Origin: SZUA-430 sp965227535
GTDB taxonomy: Bacteria; Pseudomonadota; Alphaproteobacteria; Micropepsales; Micropepsaceae
NCBI GenBank assembly: GCA_965227535.1
Contig: OZ245761.1
Span: forward strand, 496,001-560,000
DNA: 64,000 nt
Direction: 5' to 3'
Part shown: positions 63,284 to 64,000 of the stretch, one piece after another
Layout of the letters: each line of letters begins with the position of its first letter
Numbering within the stretch: position 1 is the stretch's first letter
Program-made: the position numbers and the translations under genes
Notes under the pieces: generated by a model
Told to the model about the DNA's origin: nothing
Database searches by the model: none
Seen by the model: the letters and a program-made list of their open reading frames with translations, nothing else

Positions 63284-64000
63284 ATGCGCCACACCATGCT
63301 GTCACTGTCCGCCGTCGCCGCCATGGCCGCGTTTGCCGCGCAAACCGCGATCGCCGCACCCGGCGACACAACCCGCGTCGTCCCGACGTCGACCCAACAG
63401 CTGCAACTGTCGTTCGCCGACGTCGTGAAGAAAACCGCGCCCGCGGTCGTGAACATCTATTCCAAGCGCAAGGTCCGCAACCCGCTCCTCGACGATCCGT
63501 TCTTCGGCCGCTTCTTCGGCGAGCGTATGGGCCGCGACCGCACGACCAGCGCCCTGGGCTCCGGCGTCATCGTGCGCGCCGACGGCATCGTCGTCACCAA
63601 TCACCACGTCGTCGATGACGCTGACGAGATCGTCGTCGCGCTCGCCGACCGCCGCGAGTTCGAGGCCAAAGTTCTCCTCGCCGATGAACGCACCGACATC
63701 GCGGTCCTGCGCATCAACACCGGCGGCAAACCGCTGCCCACGCTCGCCTTCCACGACAGCGACGACGCCGAGGTCGGCGACATCGTCCTCGCGATCGGCA
63801 ACCCCTTCGGCGTCGGTCAAACGGTGACCAGCGGCATCATCTCCGCCCTCGCGCGCACGCAGGCCGGCATTTCCGACTTCGGCTTCTTCATCCAGACCGA
63901 CGCCGCCATCAACCCCGGCAACTCCGGCGGCGCGTTGGTGACGGTGAACGGCCAGCTTATCGGCATTAACTCCGCGATCTACTCACGCAGCGGCGGCAGC
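63284..64000 (+). CDS. HtrA/DegP family periplasmic serine protease, 3' partial
   Basis: The frame from ATG 63284 is open to the window end, 239 codons. Signal peptide MRHTMLSLSAVAAMAAFAA. The trypsin-like catalytic triad is complete: His in TNHHVVDDADE, Asp in RTDIAVLRI and Ser in NPGNSGGALV. PDZ domains should follow beyond the edge. The protease handles misfolded envelope proteins. FFGRFFGERMGRD near the start matches DegQ/DegP LA-loop sequence. Confidence 0.93.
   Translation, partial: MRHTMLSLSAVAAMAAFAAQTAIAAPGDTTRVVPTSTQQLQLSFADVVKKTAPAVVNIYSKRKVRNPLLDDPFFGRFFGERMGRDRTTSALGSGVIVRADGIVVTNHHVVDDADEIVVALADRREFEAKVLLADERTDIAVLRINTGGKPLPTLAFHDSDDAEVGDIVLAIGNPFGVGQTVTSGIISALARTQAGISDFGFFIQTDAAINPGNSGGALVTVNGQLIGINSAIYSRSGGS

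Overview
This is a GC-rich, gene-dense chromosomal window from an alphaproteobacterium. The evidence is an NDUFA12-type complex I accessory subunit, a DUF2155 protein beside aat/accC/accB/aroQ, an RNase E with a long acidic insertion inside its S1 domain, a bactofilin coupled to an M23 peptidase, and a long alphaproteobacterial-type SUF operon. The style fits Caulobacterales/Hyphomonadaceae or relatives, but no rRNA or species-specific marker is present, so the placement is an inference. No tRNA, rRNA, CRISPR array or transposase gene was seen.

Layout. 1-3421: end of a hybrid histidine kinase (cut by the window edge) and a zinc alcohol dehydrogenase. 3414-12683: a surface-sugar cluster with an NAD-dependent epimerase, two three-part sugar C-methyltransferase-type proteins, an O-acyltransferase with an SGNH domain, a reversed family 2 glycosyltransferase, CDP-glucose synthesis (rfbF, rfbG) and a 3,5-epimerase. 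A secreted protein with three cysteine-patterned repeats sits among them. 12778-20322: an M16 peptidase, NDUFA12, MlaD, DUF2155, and a leftward aroQ-accB-accC-aat operon. 20482-21460: thiS-thiG.

21461-23315 is an island-like interval: an iteron-like heptamer cluster, two small genes of unknown function, and several copies of a GGGGACATGATACC-type repeat in both orientations. 23316-36232 returns to core genes: a lone receiver protein, DUF805, a DsbA/ScsC-like oxidoreductase with an M48 protease, an aminotransferase, RNase E, AmiC amidase, penicillin-binding protein 1a, and prfB with an intact programmed +1 frameshift site. 36244-46559: bactofilin/M23, a Bcp peroxiredoxin, an AsmA-like giant protein, tyrS, anmK, an orphan membrane protein and an alpha/beta hydrolase.

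46840-54953 is an 11-gene iron-sulfur operon: iscR, IscS-type desulfurase, sufB, two small membrane proteins, sufC, sufD, sufS, sufT-like, sufA-like, and a TfoX N-terminal domain protein. The two membrane proteins are translationally coupled between sufB and sufC, and they are the most interesting unexplained genes here. 54954-64000: a secreted CxxCH protein, another secreted unknown, a HisKA_2 kinase, an SDR enzyme, a beta-lactamase-fold hydrolase behind a perfect palindrome, two related multi-pass membrane proteins, and the start of an HtrA/DegP protease cut by the window end.

Most of the window is ordinary core genome. The best leads for something undescribed are the small SUF-embedded membrane proteins, the 21.5-23.3 kb repeat interval, the branched-sugar cluster with two methyltransferases, and the CC-x13-C-x12-C repeat protein. 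All functional statements come from reading motifs by eye; no database search was run.
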